64,000 bases of DNA, from positions 6,572,001 to 6,636,000 of the forward strand of contig NC_013929.1 of assembly GCF_000091305.1 (NCBI RefSeq), written 5' to 3'. The position numbers and the translations under genes were made by a program. The DNA is from Streptomyces scabiei 87.22. GTDB lineage: Bacteria; Actinomycetota; Actinomycetes; Streptomycetales; Streptomycetaceae. Positions 52,961 through 61,848 of the stretch are shown here, piece by piece (positions within the stretch are counted from its first letter, which is position 1; each line of letters begins with the position of its first letter). Under the pieces are notes generated by a model, which saw nothing but the letters and a program-made list of their open reading frames with translations, ran no database searches and was not told the DNA's origin.

Positions 52961-53688
52961 CGGGACACCTCCAGCGTCACGTCCGCCTCCGCCGGCACGA
53001 CCCCGTCCCGCAACGCGACCTCCCGGTCCGCGTACGCCGCCGTCTGGGCGTCATGGGTGATCAGCAGGACCGCCGTACCGGACTCCCGGGCCGCGTGCGT
53101 CAGCGCGGCCATCACCTGCTCGCCCGCCAGGGAGTCCAGCGCCCCGGTCGGCTCGTCCGCGAAGACCACCTTCGGCGCGGTCACCAGGGCCCGCGCGAGC
53201 GACACCCGCTGTGTCTGACCGCCGCTCATCTCACCGGGCCGCTGCTCCTGCTGCCCGCGCACCCCGAACCGCTCCAGCCACTCACCGGCCCGTTCCCGCG
53301 CCTCCTGGCGGGTCGTGCCGGCCAGCATGAGCGGCAGCGCGACGTTGTCGACGGCCGTCAGCTCGGGTATCAGCTGCCCGAACTGGAAGACGACCCCGAA
53401 GTCCGTCCGGCGCAGTTCGCTCAGCTCCTTCTCCTTGAGCCGGTCGAGCCGCTTTCCGGCGTAGGCCACCGAACCCTCGTCCGGGCGGACGATGCCCGCG
53501 AGGCAGTGCAGCAGCGTGGACTTGCCGCTGCCGCTGGCCCCGGTGACGGCGAGGATCTCTCCCTCGCGCAGTTCCACGGAGGCACCGCGCAGCGCCTCGG
53601 TCCTGCCGTGGCGCTTGACCAGCCCGCGGGCCGCCAGCAGCGGACCGGGGCCGGGGTCGGGGTTCTCGTGGGGGGTGTGCTCGTTCAT
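52957..53688 (-). CDS. ABC transporter ATP-binding protein (LolD/MacB-type)
   Basis: 243 residues. Walker A GASGSGKST, Q-loop FQFGQLIPELTAVDN, signature MSGGQTQRVSLARAL, Walker B VVFADEPTGALD and H-loop ITHD. ATGA overlap with the PadR gene and GTGA overlap with the permease: a three-gene operon regulator-ATPase-permease. Confidence 0.95.
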   Translation of the reverse strand: MNEHTPHENPDPGPGPLLAARGLVKRHGRTEALRGASVELREGEILAVTGASGSGKSTLLHCLAGIVRPDEGSVAYAGKRLDRLKEKELSELRRTDFGVVFQFGQLIPELTAVDNVALPLMLAGTTRQEARERAGEWLERFGVRGQQEQRPGEMSGGQTQRVSLARALVTAPKVVFADEPTGALDSLAGEQVMAALTHAARESGTAVLLITHDAQTAAYADREVALRDGVVPAEADVTLEVSR

Positions 53689-54218
53689 GCTGTGTCGACC
53701 TCCGCGGTCAGGGTGGTCAGCCGGGCCGCGGTGGTGCTCATCCAGCGGAGATCGGCGTCGAGATGGTTGAGGGCGTAGTCCGCCGCGAGCACCGTCGACA
53801 GGTCGGCTCCCGGTGCGGTCTTCACGGCGGTCAGTTCCCGCATCCGTGTCATGTGCGCGGTGCGCTGTGCCCGGAGGTGGGCGGCGGGATCGCCGCCGGC
53901 GAGGATCGAGACGACGAGCTTGGCGAAGATCTCGTTCGTCACGAACGGCGCGGGCGCGGTGATCTCCCCGGCCCACCGGGCCAGTTCGCTCGCCCCTTCG
54001 TCCGTCGAGCGGTACATCGTCCGCTCCGGGCCGCTGTCCGCCTCGGTGCCGTCGACCTCGGCGAGTCCGTCGCGGACCAGCCGCTGCAGGGTCGTGTAGA
54101 CCTGGCCGTAGGCCAGCGGGCGGGCCTGCGGGAAGCGTTCGTCGTGCCGTCGCTTGAGGTCGTAGCCATGGCTCGGCCCCCCGGCGAGCAGGCCCAACAG
54201 GATGTGGCGGGTGCTCAT
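53685..54218 (-). CDS. PadR-family transcriptional regulator
   Basis: 177 residues. N-terminal winged helix (RHILLGLLAGGPSHGYDLKR, LAYGQVYTTLQRLVRDGL) with a helical dimerisation tail typical of PadR group members with Vir_act_alpha_C. First gene of the exporter operon and probably its repressor, responding to the exported compound. ATG start; leader is short. Confidence 0.93.
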   Translation of the reverse strand: MSTRHILLGLLAGGPSHGYDLKRRHDERFPQARPLAYGQVYTTLQRLVRDGLAEVDGTEADSGPERTMYRSTDEGASELARWAGEITAPAPFVTNEIFAKLVVSILAGGDPAAHLRAQRTAHMTRMRELTAVKTAPGADLSTVLAADYALNHLDADLRWMSTTAARLTTLTAEVDTA

Positions 54219-54224
54219 GGTGAT

Positions 54225-54242
54225 CAGTATGCACTGAGTATA
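54225..54242 (-). promoter_or_regulatory. Candidate PadR operator overlapping a -10 element
   Basis: CAGT-ATGC-ACTG (54225-54236) is a short palindrome. TATACT on the minus strand (54242-54237) is a good -10 adjoining it, about 20 nt before the padR ATG. No clear -35 is seen. Confidence 0.45.
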
Positions 54243-54380
54243 TGTATCGAGTGAATAGCTGGAGAGGGGTGACCCGCGCCACGATGTTCCTCCGCCCACG
54301 TCTGCGGCGGCCCCCGCTGGGTAGGGCTGGAGTACCCCCGGACCCGCACCTCACCGTCGTACGACGACAAGGAGACCCCC

Positions 54381-54617
54381 GTGGCCGCACCGGCTCACCT
54401 TCCGGCCCCCGTCCTTTCCAAACGCGCCCCGGAGCCCTTCGAGCTCCACGAACCCCATGTCTGCGTGTTCAGCGCCGAGGGTCCCTGCGCCGACGTCCCG
54501 CTCACCAGTGAGCCCCCGCTCCCGGACGCGGAACCCCTCACCAGCGAGCCGCCTCTCACCGACGCGGCCCCCCTCACCAGTGAACCCACATCCCACGGCG
54601 CCGCATCGGGGGTCTAG
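54381..54617 (+). CDS. Small repeat-containing protein upstream of malQ, unknown function
   Basis: 78 residues from a GTG with AAGGAG 7 nt upstream. The second half repeats PLTSEPPLPDAE, PLTSEPPLTDAA and PLTSEPTS. One Cys pair (HVCVFSAEGPC). No signal peptide or TM. Its TAG abuts the malQ ATG directly (TAGATG), so it may act mainly as a translated leader. The good ribosome site and codon pattern support real translation. Confidence 0.6.
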   Translation: MAAPAHLPAPVLSKRAPEPFELHEPHVCVFSAEGPCADVPLTSEPPLPDAEPLTSEPPLTDAAPLTSEPTSHGAASGV

Positions 54618-56720
54618 ATGCACGAAGACCCAGGGGGTCCGAGCCCGATGGCCGAGACCCCGCTGGCCCGGCTCGCCGCCCTGTGCGGCGTCGCCACCTC
54701 CTACAGCCCTTCCCCGGACCGTACGGTCGCGGCCTCGCACGGCGCGGTCGTGGCCGCTCTCGCCGCGCTGGACGTGGACGCGAGCACCCCGGAGTCCGTG
54801 GCCGCCGCCCTCGCGGACCGCGAACGGCGACTCGGCGAGCGGCTGTTGCCGCCGACCGTCGTCCGCTGGGCCGACGGGGAACTCCCCGCCGCGCTGACCG
54901 CACTCCCCGAGGGCACCCGGCTGCGCGTCGAGACCGAGGAGGGCGAACTCCGCTCCGACGTCGAGGACCTCCCCCCGGGCGTCCACACCCTGCGCGCCAC
55001 CGCCCCCGACGGGCGCACCGCCGACGCCCACCTGGTGGTGGCCCCGGCCCGGCTGCCCGCCCCGCCCGGCCGCACGTACGGCCTTCTCGTCCAGCTGTAC
55101 TCCCTCCTGTCCCGCCGCAGCTGGGGCATGGGCGACCTCGGCGACCTCGCCGAACTCACCTCCTGGGCCGGCCGCGCCCTCGGCGCCGGATTCGTCCAGG
55201 TCAACCCGTTGCACGCGGCCGTCCCCGGCCCGCCCACCGACCCCTCCCCGTACCGCCCCTCCTCCCGCCGCTACCCCGACCCGGTCCACCTGCGGGTGGA
55301 GGACGTACCCGAGTACCCGTACGTCCTCGCCTCGCCCGAGGAGCGCGACCACGTCGGCGCGCTGCTGGAGCGGGCCTCCCTGCTGCGGGAGTCCGTCCTG
55401 GTGAAGGGCGAGCTGATCGACCGGGACGCGGTGTGGGCCCTCAAGCGCACGGCCCTTGAACGCGTGTGCGACGTGCCGCTCGGTCCCGGCCGGCGGGCCG
55501 CCTACTGGGACTTCCTCGCCGAGGAGGGCGCGGCACTGGAGGACCACGCCACCTGGTGCGCACTCGCCGAGGTCCACGGCCCCGAGTGGCAGAGCTGGCC
55601 GGCCGGTCTGCGCGACCCGCGCTCCGCCGAGACCGCCCGCGCCCGCGGGGAGCTGATGGACCGCGTCGACCTTCACACTCGCCTGGCCTGGCTGACCGAC
55701 GCCCAGCTCGGTACCGCGCAGCGCTCCGCGCGCGACGCCGGTATGCCGATCGGGCTGGTGCACGACCTGGCCGTCGGCGTGCACCCCGGCGGCGCCGACG
55801 CCTGGGCCCAGCAGGAGTACTTCGCGTCCGGCATGTCCGTCGGCGCGCCCCCCGACGCCTTCAACTCCCGCGGCCAGGACTGGGGGCTGCCCCCCTGGCG
55901 CCCGGACCGCCTCGCCGAGTCCGGCTACGCGCCCTACCGCCACCTCCTGCGCGCCCTCCTCCGCCACGCGGGCGCCCTGCGCATCGACCACGTCATGGGC
56001 CTGTTCCGCCTCTGGTGGGTCCCGCAGGGCCAGGCCCCGACCGAGGGTACGTACGTCCGCTACGACGCCGACGCCATGCTCGCGATCCTGGTCCTGGAGG
56101 CGTCGCGGGCCGGCGCCCTGGTGATCGGCGAGGATCTCGGCACGGTCGAGCCGGGGGTGCGCGAGGCGCTCGACGCGCGGGGTGTGCTGGGCACGTCCGT
56201 CCTGTGGTTCGAGCGCGACTGGGAGGGCACGGGCCGGCCCCTGCCGCCCGAGCGCTGGCGGGCGAACTGTCTCGCCACCGCCACCACGCACGACCTCCCG
56301 CCCACCGCGTCCCGGCTGACCTGCGACCATGTCGAGCTGCGGCACGACCTGGGGCTGCTCACCCGGTCCCTGGAGGTGGAGCGGGCCGAGGCCGCCGCCG
56401 ACGCGGGCGAATGGCTGGCCCTCCTCGCGGAGCTGGGCATGCTGGACGGTGCCGGCGGGGGCATCTCCACCACGTCCGAGGAGGAGCGGATCCAGGCCGT
56501 CCACCGCTTCCTGCTGCGGACGCCCGCGCGCATGGTCGGTCTCTGGCTGCCCGACGCGCTCGGCGACCGCCGTCCGCAGAACCTGCCCGGCACGTGGGAC
56601 CAGTATCCGAACTGGCGGCTGCCGATCGCCGACGCGGGGGGCCGTCCGGCGGCCCTGGAGGACCTGGCGGCGTCGCCCCGGCTGTATGCGCTGGTGGATG
56701 TGGTGCGGGGGCTGTTGTAG
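54618..56720 (+). CDS. malQ: 4-alpha-glucanotransferase (amylomaltase, GH77)
   Basis: 700 residues, the long actinobacterial form with an N-terminal extension of about 150 residues. GH77 motifs: SRRSWGMGDLGDL, VQVNPLHA, SPYRPSSRR, nucleophile Asp in RIDHVMGLFRLWW and acid/base Glu in VIGEDLGTVEP, later THDLPPTASR. Transfers glucan chains between maltodextrins; roles in glycogen and maltose metabolism. MAETPLARL ten codons in is an alternative start. Confidence 0.95.
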   Translation: MHEDPGGPSPMAETPLARLAALCGVATSYSPSPDRTVAASHGAVVAALAALDVDASTPESVAAALADRERRLGERLLPPTVVRWADGELPAALTALPEGTRLRVETEEGELRSDVEDLPPGVHTLRATAPDGRTADAHLVVAPARLPAPPGRTYGLLVQLYSLLSRRSWGMGDLGDLAELTSWAGRALGAGFVQVNPLHAAVPGPPTDPSPYRPSSRRYPDPVHLRVEDVPEYPYVLASPEERDHVGALLERASLLRESVLVKGELIDRDAVWALKRTALERVCDVPLGPGRRAAYWDFLAEEGAALEDHATWCALAEVHGPEWQSWPAGLRDPRSAETARARGELMDRVDLHTRLAWLTDAQLGTAQRSARDAGMPIGLVHDLAVGVHPGGADAWAQQEYFASGMSVGAPPDAFNSRGQDWGLPPWRPDRLAESGYAPYRHLLRALLRHAGALRIDHVMGLFRLWWVPQGQAPTEGTYVRYDADAMLAILVLEASRAGALVIGEDLGTVEPGVREALDARGVLGTSVLWFERDWEGTGRPLPPERWRANCLATATTHDLPPTASRLTCDHVELRHDLGLLTRSLEVERAEAAADAGEWLALLAELGMLDGAGGGISTTSEEERIQAVHRFLLRTPARMVGLWLPDALGDRRPQNLPGTWDQYPNWRLPIADAGGRPAALEDLAASPRLYALVDVVRGLL

Positions 56721-56760
56721 CGGTGCGTTCCCGGGGGCGGGGGGCGCCCAGGGGGGTGGG

Positions 56761-56937
56761 GGGTGCGGGTTTCGTCGGCGGGTGCGGCTCCGGTGGGGCT
56801 TCTCGCGCAGTTCCCCGCGCCCCTGAAAAGCAGGGGCTGCGCCCCGTGCTTTTCAGGCCCGCAGGGGCCTGGGCTTTTAGGGGCGCGGGGAACTGCGCGA
56901 CCAGCCCCCACTCAGCCGCACCCGCCGACGCACCCGA
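56761..56937. repeat. Long imperfect inverted repeat element downstream of malQ
   Basis: Left arm 56761-56824 and right arm 56880-56937 are imperfect complements over about 60 bp (GCGCAGTTCCCCGCGCCCCT against AGGGGCGCGGGGAACTGCGC is exact). Inside is a second hairpin CTGAAAAGCA/TGCTTTTCAG (56823-56856). This element type is common between Streptomyces genes. The 300-bp gap holds no gene otherwise; it may terminate malQ. Confidence 0.85.
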
Positions 56938-57020
56938 ACGACCCACCCCCTCAGGCGCCCCCACCCCCATAGGCGCCCCCCGCCCGAGCGGAGCGCAGGC
57001 GCGTTCGTTACCTTTAGCGC

Positions 57021-57272
57021 GTGGACAAGAAGAACGCCCTGCGCGCCGGCGCCCTGGCTGCCGGTACGACGCTGATGATGCTGCTCATGTCGTCCCCCGC
57101 GCTCGCGCTGACGCCCGACGACGGCGCCGACCCGGGCCCGGGCCTCAGTGTGTTCGAGACGCTCGGCCTCTTCGTCGTGGCGCCGATCGCCCTGTTCCTG
57201 CTGATCGCCGGCCTCGTGTGGGTCCTCGACGGATCCACGGACCGTCAGCCGAAGGCCAAGGCCAAGGTCTAG
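57021..57272 (+). CDS. Small membrane protein of unknown function
   Basis: 83 residues. Signal peptide or first TM (AGTTLMMLLMSSPALALT), a short acidic stretch, a second TM (LGLFVVAPIALFLLIAGLVWVL) and a basic tail KAKAKV. GTG start. Conserved hypothetical in Streptomyces as far as I recall; no domain. Confidence 0.8.
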   Translation: MDKKNALRAGALAAGTTLMMLLMSSPALALTPDDGADPGPGLSVFETLGLFVVAPIALFLLIAGLVWVLDGSTDRQPKAKAKV

Positions 57273-57301
57273 CCCCCGCTCCACCCCACCGAGACGTTCC
57301 C

Positions 57302-57359
57302 TCGAGGGCACCTCCGGCGCACCCGCACCCGCACCCGCGTACGCCGGAGGTGCCCTCGA
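57302..57359. terminator. Bidirectional terminator, 18-bp perfect stem
   Basis: TCGAGGGCACCTCCGGCG (57302-57319) pairs fully with 57342-57359 around a 22-nt CACCCG-rich loop, between convergent genes. Confidence 0.92.
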
Positions 57360-57368
57360 CGCGTTCTC

Positions 57369-57887
57369 TCACGACCCCGTGCCCACCACCAGCAGCCTCA
57401 GCAGGCCGGCCAATCGGCCGGCCTGTTCGTCGTCCAGGGCGGCCAGCGCCTCGGTCTGGACGGCCAGACCCGCCACGACCGCCTCGTCGATCAGACGCAG
57501 CCCCTCGTCCGTGAGGGTGACCTGGAGGGCCCGGCGGTCGTGCGGGTCGGGGGAGCGGCGGAGCAGGTTCGCGCGTTCGAGTTTGTCGAGCCGCCCGGTC
57601 ATCCCGCCGGTGGTGAGCATGAGGGTGGCGGAGAGCTGGCGGGGCGAGAGCGTGTACGGCTCCCCGGACCGCCGCAGGGTCGCGAGCACGTCGAACTCGC
57701 CGCGTGAGATCCCGAACCGCGCGTACGCCTTGTCCATCCGGTCTCCCAGCGTGCGCGAGAGCCGGTAGACCCGGCCGAAGACCTCCATCGCGGTGGTGTC
57801 CAGGTCGGGCCGGGCGGCGGCCCACTGGTCGATGATCGTGTCGACGGGGTCGCGAAGGGGCCTGTCGGGCTCGGGGCGCGCGTTCAT
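57369..57887 (-). CDS. MarR-family transcriptional regulator
   Basis: 172 residues. Winged helix-turn-helix: ARFGISRGEFDVLATLRR, LSPRQLSATLMLTTGGMTGRLDKLE and wing RRSPDPHDRRALQVTLT. Flanking helices form the dimer interface. ATG start. Divergent from an EamA exporter whose expression it probably represses. Confidence 0.94.
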   Translation of the reverse strand: MNARPEPDRPLRDPVDTIIDQWAAARPDLDTTAMEVFGRVYRLSRTLGDRMDKAYARFGISRGEFDVLATLRRSGEPYTLSPRQLSATLMLTTGGMTGRLDKLERANLLRRSPDPHDRRALQVTLTDEGLRLIDEAVVAGLAVQTEALAALDDEQAGRLAGLLRLLVVGTGS

Positions 57888-57944
57888 GGGGTGAGTATCG
57901 GGCGCCGATGGGTCGGCCGCAAGAAAGTAGCTTGACGGAAAGTT

Positions 57945-57958
57945 GCTTAGCGCTAAGC
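57945..57958. promoter_or_regulatory. Candidate MarR operator GCTTAGCGCTAAGC
   Basis: A perfect 14-bp palindrome in the intergenic region between marR-type and EamA genes, inside an unusually AT-rich stretch. TTGACG at 57932-57937 lies just upstream on the plus strand, so binding would block the exporter promoter. Confidence 0.75.
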
Positions 57959-58026
57959 TAATTATAAGCAAGCTAGCTCATGCGGCTTGCCGATCCAGCA
58001 GGCCCTCGCCGCGAAGGACGCTTCCC

Positions 58027-59019
58027 ATGACCGCGCAGCCCGCGCACACCGCGCTCACCACGCAGCCCGCGCACACCGCGAGTCGTCTCCCCCTCATCGC
58101 CCTGACCGCGCTCGCCCCGCTCTCCTGGGGCACCACCTACGCCGTGACGACGGAGTTCCTGCCCGCCGACCGCCCCCTGTTCACCGGCCTGGTGCGGGCG
58201 CTCCCGGCGGGCCTGCTGCTCCTGGCGATCTCGCGCACGCTGCCGCGCGGGGCCTGGTGGGGCAAGGCCGCGGTGCTCGGCGCGCTGAACATCGGCGCCT
58301 TCTTCCCGCTGCTGTTCCTCTCCGCGTACCGGCTGCCGGGCGGGATGGCGGCGGTGGTCGGCTCGGTCGGGCCGCTGTTCGTCGCGGGCCTGGCGGCCCT
58401 GCTGCTGGGAGACCGCCCGACCGTACGGACGCTGCTCACCGGCGTCGCCGCCGCCCTCGGCGTCAGCCTGGTCGTCCTGAAGGCGGCGGGCGCGCTGGAC
58501 CCGGTCGGACTGCTCGCGGCGCTCGCCTCCACCGCCTCCATGTCCACCGGCACGGTCCTGACCAAGCGGTGGGGACGCCCGGCCGGCGTCAGCCCGCTCG
58601 CCCTCACCGGCTGGCAGCTGACCGCGGGCGGCCTCCTGATCGCCCCGCTCGCCCTGCTGGTCGAGGGGGCGCCCCCGGCCCTGGACGGCCCGGCGATCGG
58701 CGGCTACCTCTACCTCATGCTGGGCAACACCGCCGTGTCCTACTGGCTCTGGTTCCGGGGCATCGGCCGGCTCTCCGCCACCCAGGTCACCTTCCTCGGC
58801 CCCCTGTCCCCCCTCACCGCGGCCGTGGTCGGCTGGGCGGCCCTCGGCCAGTCGCTGGGAGTCCTCCAGCTCGTCGGCATGGCCATCGCCTTCGGGGCGA
58901 CGATCGCCGGCCAGCTCCAGCCCCGCAGGCCGAAGCCGGCGACCGGGGTACCGGAAGTGCCTCGCCCCCGGGCCGGCGCGGGCCCGACGGCCCCGCTCGC
59001 CGGCCGCTCCGGCCGCTGA
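58027..59019 (+). CDS. EamA/DMT-family transporter
   Basis: 330 residues, ten TM helices in two EamA repeats (APLSWGTTYAVTTEFLP; TASMSTGTVLTKRWG). Probably exports a small metabolite or drug. AAGGA precedes the ATG. A Thr/Ala/His repeat (QPAHTALTTQPAHTAS) forms the N-terminus. Controlled by the divergent MarR regulator. Confidence 0.92.
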   Translation: MTAQPAHTALTTQPAHTASRLPLIALTALAPLSWGTTYAVTTEFLPADRPLFTGLVRALPAGLLLLAISRTLPRGAWWGKAAVLGALNIGAFFPLLFLSAYRLPGGMAAVVGSVGPLFVAGLAALLLGDRPTVRTLLTGVAAALGVSLVVLKAAGALDPVGLLAALASTASMSTGTVLTKRWGRPAGVSPLALTGWQLTAGGLLIAPLALLVEGAPPALDGPAIGGYLYLMLGNTAVSYWLWFRGIGRLSATQVTFLGPLSPLTAAVVGWAALGQSLGVLQLVGMAIAFGATIAGQLQPRRPKPATGVPEVPRPRAGAGPTAPLAGRSGR

Positions 59020-59021
59020 TC

Positions 59022-59064
59022 ACGACGGGGGCGCCCGGTGAACCTCACCGGGCGCCCCCGTCGT
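59022..59064. terminator. Bidirectional terminator, 19-bp perfect stem
   Basis: 59022-59040 pairs exactly with 59046-59064 around a 5-nt loop, between convergent exporter and pepN. Confidence 0.93.
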
Positions 59065-59081
59065 CGTACGACCGGTCGCCG

Positions 59082-61664
59082 CTAGGCCGTGGCGGCCGCC
59101 GCGTCCGCCGCCTGTGCGCGCAGGGCCCGCTCCACGCCCGAGCGGGACTCCGAGATCAGACGGCGCAGGGCCGCGCTCGGCTCGGCCGCGGCCAGCCAGG
59201 CGTCCGTCTTGTGCAGGGTGTCGGCCGACACCTGGACGGACGGGTAGAGCCCGATCGCGATCTGCTGGGCGATCTCGTGGGAGCGGGACTCCCAGATCTC
59301 CTTCACCACCTCGAAGTACGGGTCGGTGTACGCGGCGAGGAGATCGCGCTGGTCGGTCTGGACGAAGCCGCCGATGACCGCTTCCTGCAGCGCGTTGGGG
59401 AGCTTGTCCGACTCGACGACCTGCGACCACGCCTCGGCCTTGGCCTCGGCGGTCGGACGGGAGGCGCGGGCGGTGGCGGCGTGGCGCTCACCGGCGGCGG
59501 TCCTGTCGCGCTCGTACTCGCCGGCGATCTCCGCCTCGTCGTAGCGGCCCACCGTCGCGAGCCGCTGGACGAGGGACCAGCGCAGCTCGGTGTCGACGGC
59601 GAGGCCCTCGATCGTCTGGGTGCCCTCCAGCAGCGCCTCCAGCAGGTCCAGCTGCTCGGGCGTACGGGCCGTCGCGGCGAACGCGCGGGCCCAGGCCAGC
59701 TGGTGGTCTGAGCCGGCGGCCGCGGCACGCAGGTGCGCGAGCGTGGCGTCCGTCCAGCGGGTCAGCAGCGCCTCACGGGCCGCCGGGTCGGCGTACAGCT
59801 CGATCGCCAGCTTCACCTGGCGGTGCAGCGACTGGACGACACCGATGTCGGACTCCTTGCCGATGCCCGACAGGACGAGCGACAGGTAGTCGCGGGTCGC
59901 CAGTTCCGCGTCACGTGTCATGTCCCAGGCCGAGGCCCAGCACAGCGCGCGGGGGAGGGACGCCTCGAAGTCGCCGAGGTGCTCGGTGACGAACGCCAGC
60001 GAGCGCTCGTCCAGGCGGACCTTCGCGTACGACAGGTCGTCGTCGTTGAGGAGGACCACGGCCGGGCGGCGCCGGCCGACCAGCTCGGGCACGGCGGTCA
60101 GTTCGCCGTCGACGTCCAGCTCGACCCGCTCGTCCCTGATCAGCTTGCCGCTGTCGTCGTCCAGCTCGTACAGGCCGACCGCGATGCGGTGCGGGCGGAG
60201 CGTCGGCTCGCCCTTGGCGCCCGCGGGCAGTGCCGGGGCCTGCTGACGGATCGCGAACGCGGTGATGACCCCGTGCTCGTCCGTCTCGATCTCGGGACGC
60301 AGGATGTTGATGCCCGCCGTCTCCAGCCACGCCTTCGACCAGGACTTCAGATCACGGCCGGAGGTCTTCTCCAGGGAGCCCAGCAGGTCGGACAGGCGCG
60401 TGTTGCCGTACGCGTGCGCCTTGAAGTACGCCTGTACGCCCCGGAAGAACTCGTCCTGCCCGACGTACGCGACGAGCTGCTTCAGGACGGAGGCGCCCTT
60501 GGCGTAGGTGATGCCGTCGAAGTTGACGAGGACGTCGTCCAGGTCGTTGATCTCCGCCATGATCGGGTGCGTGGACGGCAGCTGGTCCTGCCGGTACGCC
60601 CAGGTCTTCATGGAGTTGGCGAACGTGGTCCAGGAGTGCGGCCAGCGCGAGCCGGGCGCGTCCGCCTGGCAGGCGATCGACGTGTAGGTGGCGAACGACT
60701 CGTTCAGCCACAGGTCGTTCCACCACTCCATCGTCACCAGGTCGCCGAACCACATGTGGGCCAGCTCGTGGAGAATGGTCTCGGCGCGGACCTCGTACGC
60801 CGCGTCCGTCACCTTCGAGCGGAAGACGTACTGGTCGCGGATGGTCACCGCGCCCGCGTTCTCCATCGCGCCCGCGTTGAACTCCGGTACGAACAGCTGG
60901 TCGTACTTCTTGAACGGGTACGTGTAGTCGAACTTCTCCTGGAACCAGTCGAAGCCCTGCCGCGTGACCTCGAAGATCGCGTCGGAGTCCAGGTGTTCGG
61001 CGAGGGACGGCCGGCAGTAGATGCCGAGCGGCACGCTCTGCCCGTCCTTCTCGTACACGCTGTGCACCGAGTGGTACGGGCCGACGATGAGCGCCGTGAT
61101 GTACGTGGAGATCCGGGGCGTCGGCTCGAAGACCCAGACGTCGTTCTCGGGCTGCGGCGTCGGCGAGTTGGAGATGACGGTCCAGCCCGACGGGGCCTTC
61201 ACGGTGAACTGGAACGTGGCCTTCAGGTCCGGCTGTTCGAAGCTCGCGAAGACACGGCGGGCGTCGGGGACCTCGAACTGGGTGTACAGGTACGCCTGGT
61301 CGTCGACCGGGTCGACGAACCGGTGCAGACCCTCGCCCGTGTTGGTGTACGCCGCGTCGGCCACGACCCGCAGGACGTTGCGGCCCTCCAGCAGGCCCGG
61401 GAGCGCGATCCGGGAGTCCGCGAAGACCTCCGCCGGGTCCAGCGCGTCACCGTTCAGGGTCACCTCGTGGACCGCCGGGGCCACCAGGTCGATGAAGGAC
61501 GTCGCGCCGCTCTCCGTGACGTCGAAGCGCACCGTGGTCACGGACCGGTAGGTCCCTCCCTCGCTCTGCGCGCCGGAGAGGTCGAGATCGATCTCGTACG
61601 AGTCGACGGTGAGCAGCGCCGCCCGCTGCTGAGCCTCGTCGCGGGTCAGGTTTGTGCCAGGCAC
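59082..61664 (-). CDS. pepN: Aminopeptidase N (M1 family)
   Basis: 860 residues, matching Streptomyces PepN. Substrate motif GAMENAGAV and zinc site HELAHMWFG with the distal Glu in WLNESFATY. The C-terminal helical ERAP1-like domain is present. Cytosolic enzyme removing N-terminal residues from peptides. I chose the GTG with GAGGAG about 8 nt upstream, giving (M)PGTNLTRDEAQQRA. Confidence 0.96.
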   Translation of the reverse strand: MPGTNLTRDEAQQRAALLTVDSYEIDLDLSGAQSEGGTYRSVTTVRFDVTESGATSFIDLVAPAVHEVTLNGDALDPAEVFADSRIALPGLLEGRNVLRVVADAAYTNTGEGLHRFVDPVDDQAYLYTQFEVPDARRVFASFEQPDLKATFQFTVKAPSGWTVISNSPTPQPENDVWVFEPTPRISTYITALIVGPYHSVHSVYEKDGQSVPLGIYCRPSLAEHLDSDAIFEVTRQGFDWFQEKFDYTYPFKKYDQLFVPEFNAGAMENAGAVTIRDQYVFRSKVTDAAYEVRAETILHELAHMWFGDLVTMEWWNDLWLNESFATYTSIACQADAPGSRWPHSWTTFANSMKTWAYRQDQLPSTHPIMAEINDLDDVLVNFDGITYAKGASVLKQLVAYVGQDEFFRGVQAYFKAHAYGNTRLSDLLGSLEKTSGRDLKSWSKAWLETAGINILRPEIETDEHGVITAFAIRQQAPALPAGAKGEPTLRPHRIAVGLYELDDDSGKLIRDERVELDVDGELTAVPELVGRRRPAVVLLNDDDLSYAKVRLDERSLAFVTEHLGDFEASLPRALCWASAWDMTRDAELATRDYLSLVLSGIGKESDIGVVQSLHRQVKLAIELYADPAAREALLTRWTDATLAHLRAAAAGSDHQLAWARAFAATARTPEQLDLLEALLEGTQTIEGLAVDTELRWSLVQRLATVGRYDEAEIAGEYERDRTAAGERHAATARASRPTAEAKAEAWSQVVESDKLPNALQEAVIGGFVQTDQRDLLAAYTDPYFEVVKEIWESRSHEIAQQIAIGLYPSVQVSADTLHKTDAWLAAAEPSAALRRLISESRSGVERALRAQAADAAAATA

Positions 61665-61795
61665 GCGGTCATCTCCTCGGTATGTGTGGGTTGCGCCATC
61701 CTTCCATGGGGAGGGTGGTGCGCGGGCAGGTGGCATTCGGGGAGGCCGCCGGTGGGCATGCGCCGCGCGTCCGCCGGCTCTCCGCGCACGCGAAA

Positions 61796-61826
61796 GGGCG
61801 CCCCCGGCAGCTTCCGGTGGGCGCCC
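61796..61826 (-). terminator. Hairpin between asd and pepN
   Basis: GGGCGCCC (61796-61803) pairs with 61819-61826, with a nested CCGG stem. Confidence 0.6.
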
Positions 61827-61848
61827 CTCGGTGTCGTGTACCGCCCGG

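Noticed and set aside
54351..56504. A 717-codon minus-strand frame
   Set aside because: Antisense to malQ, which has all GH77 catalytic motifs.
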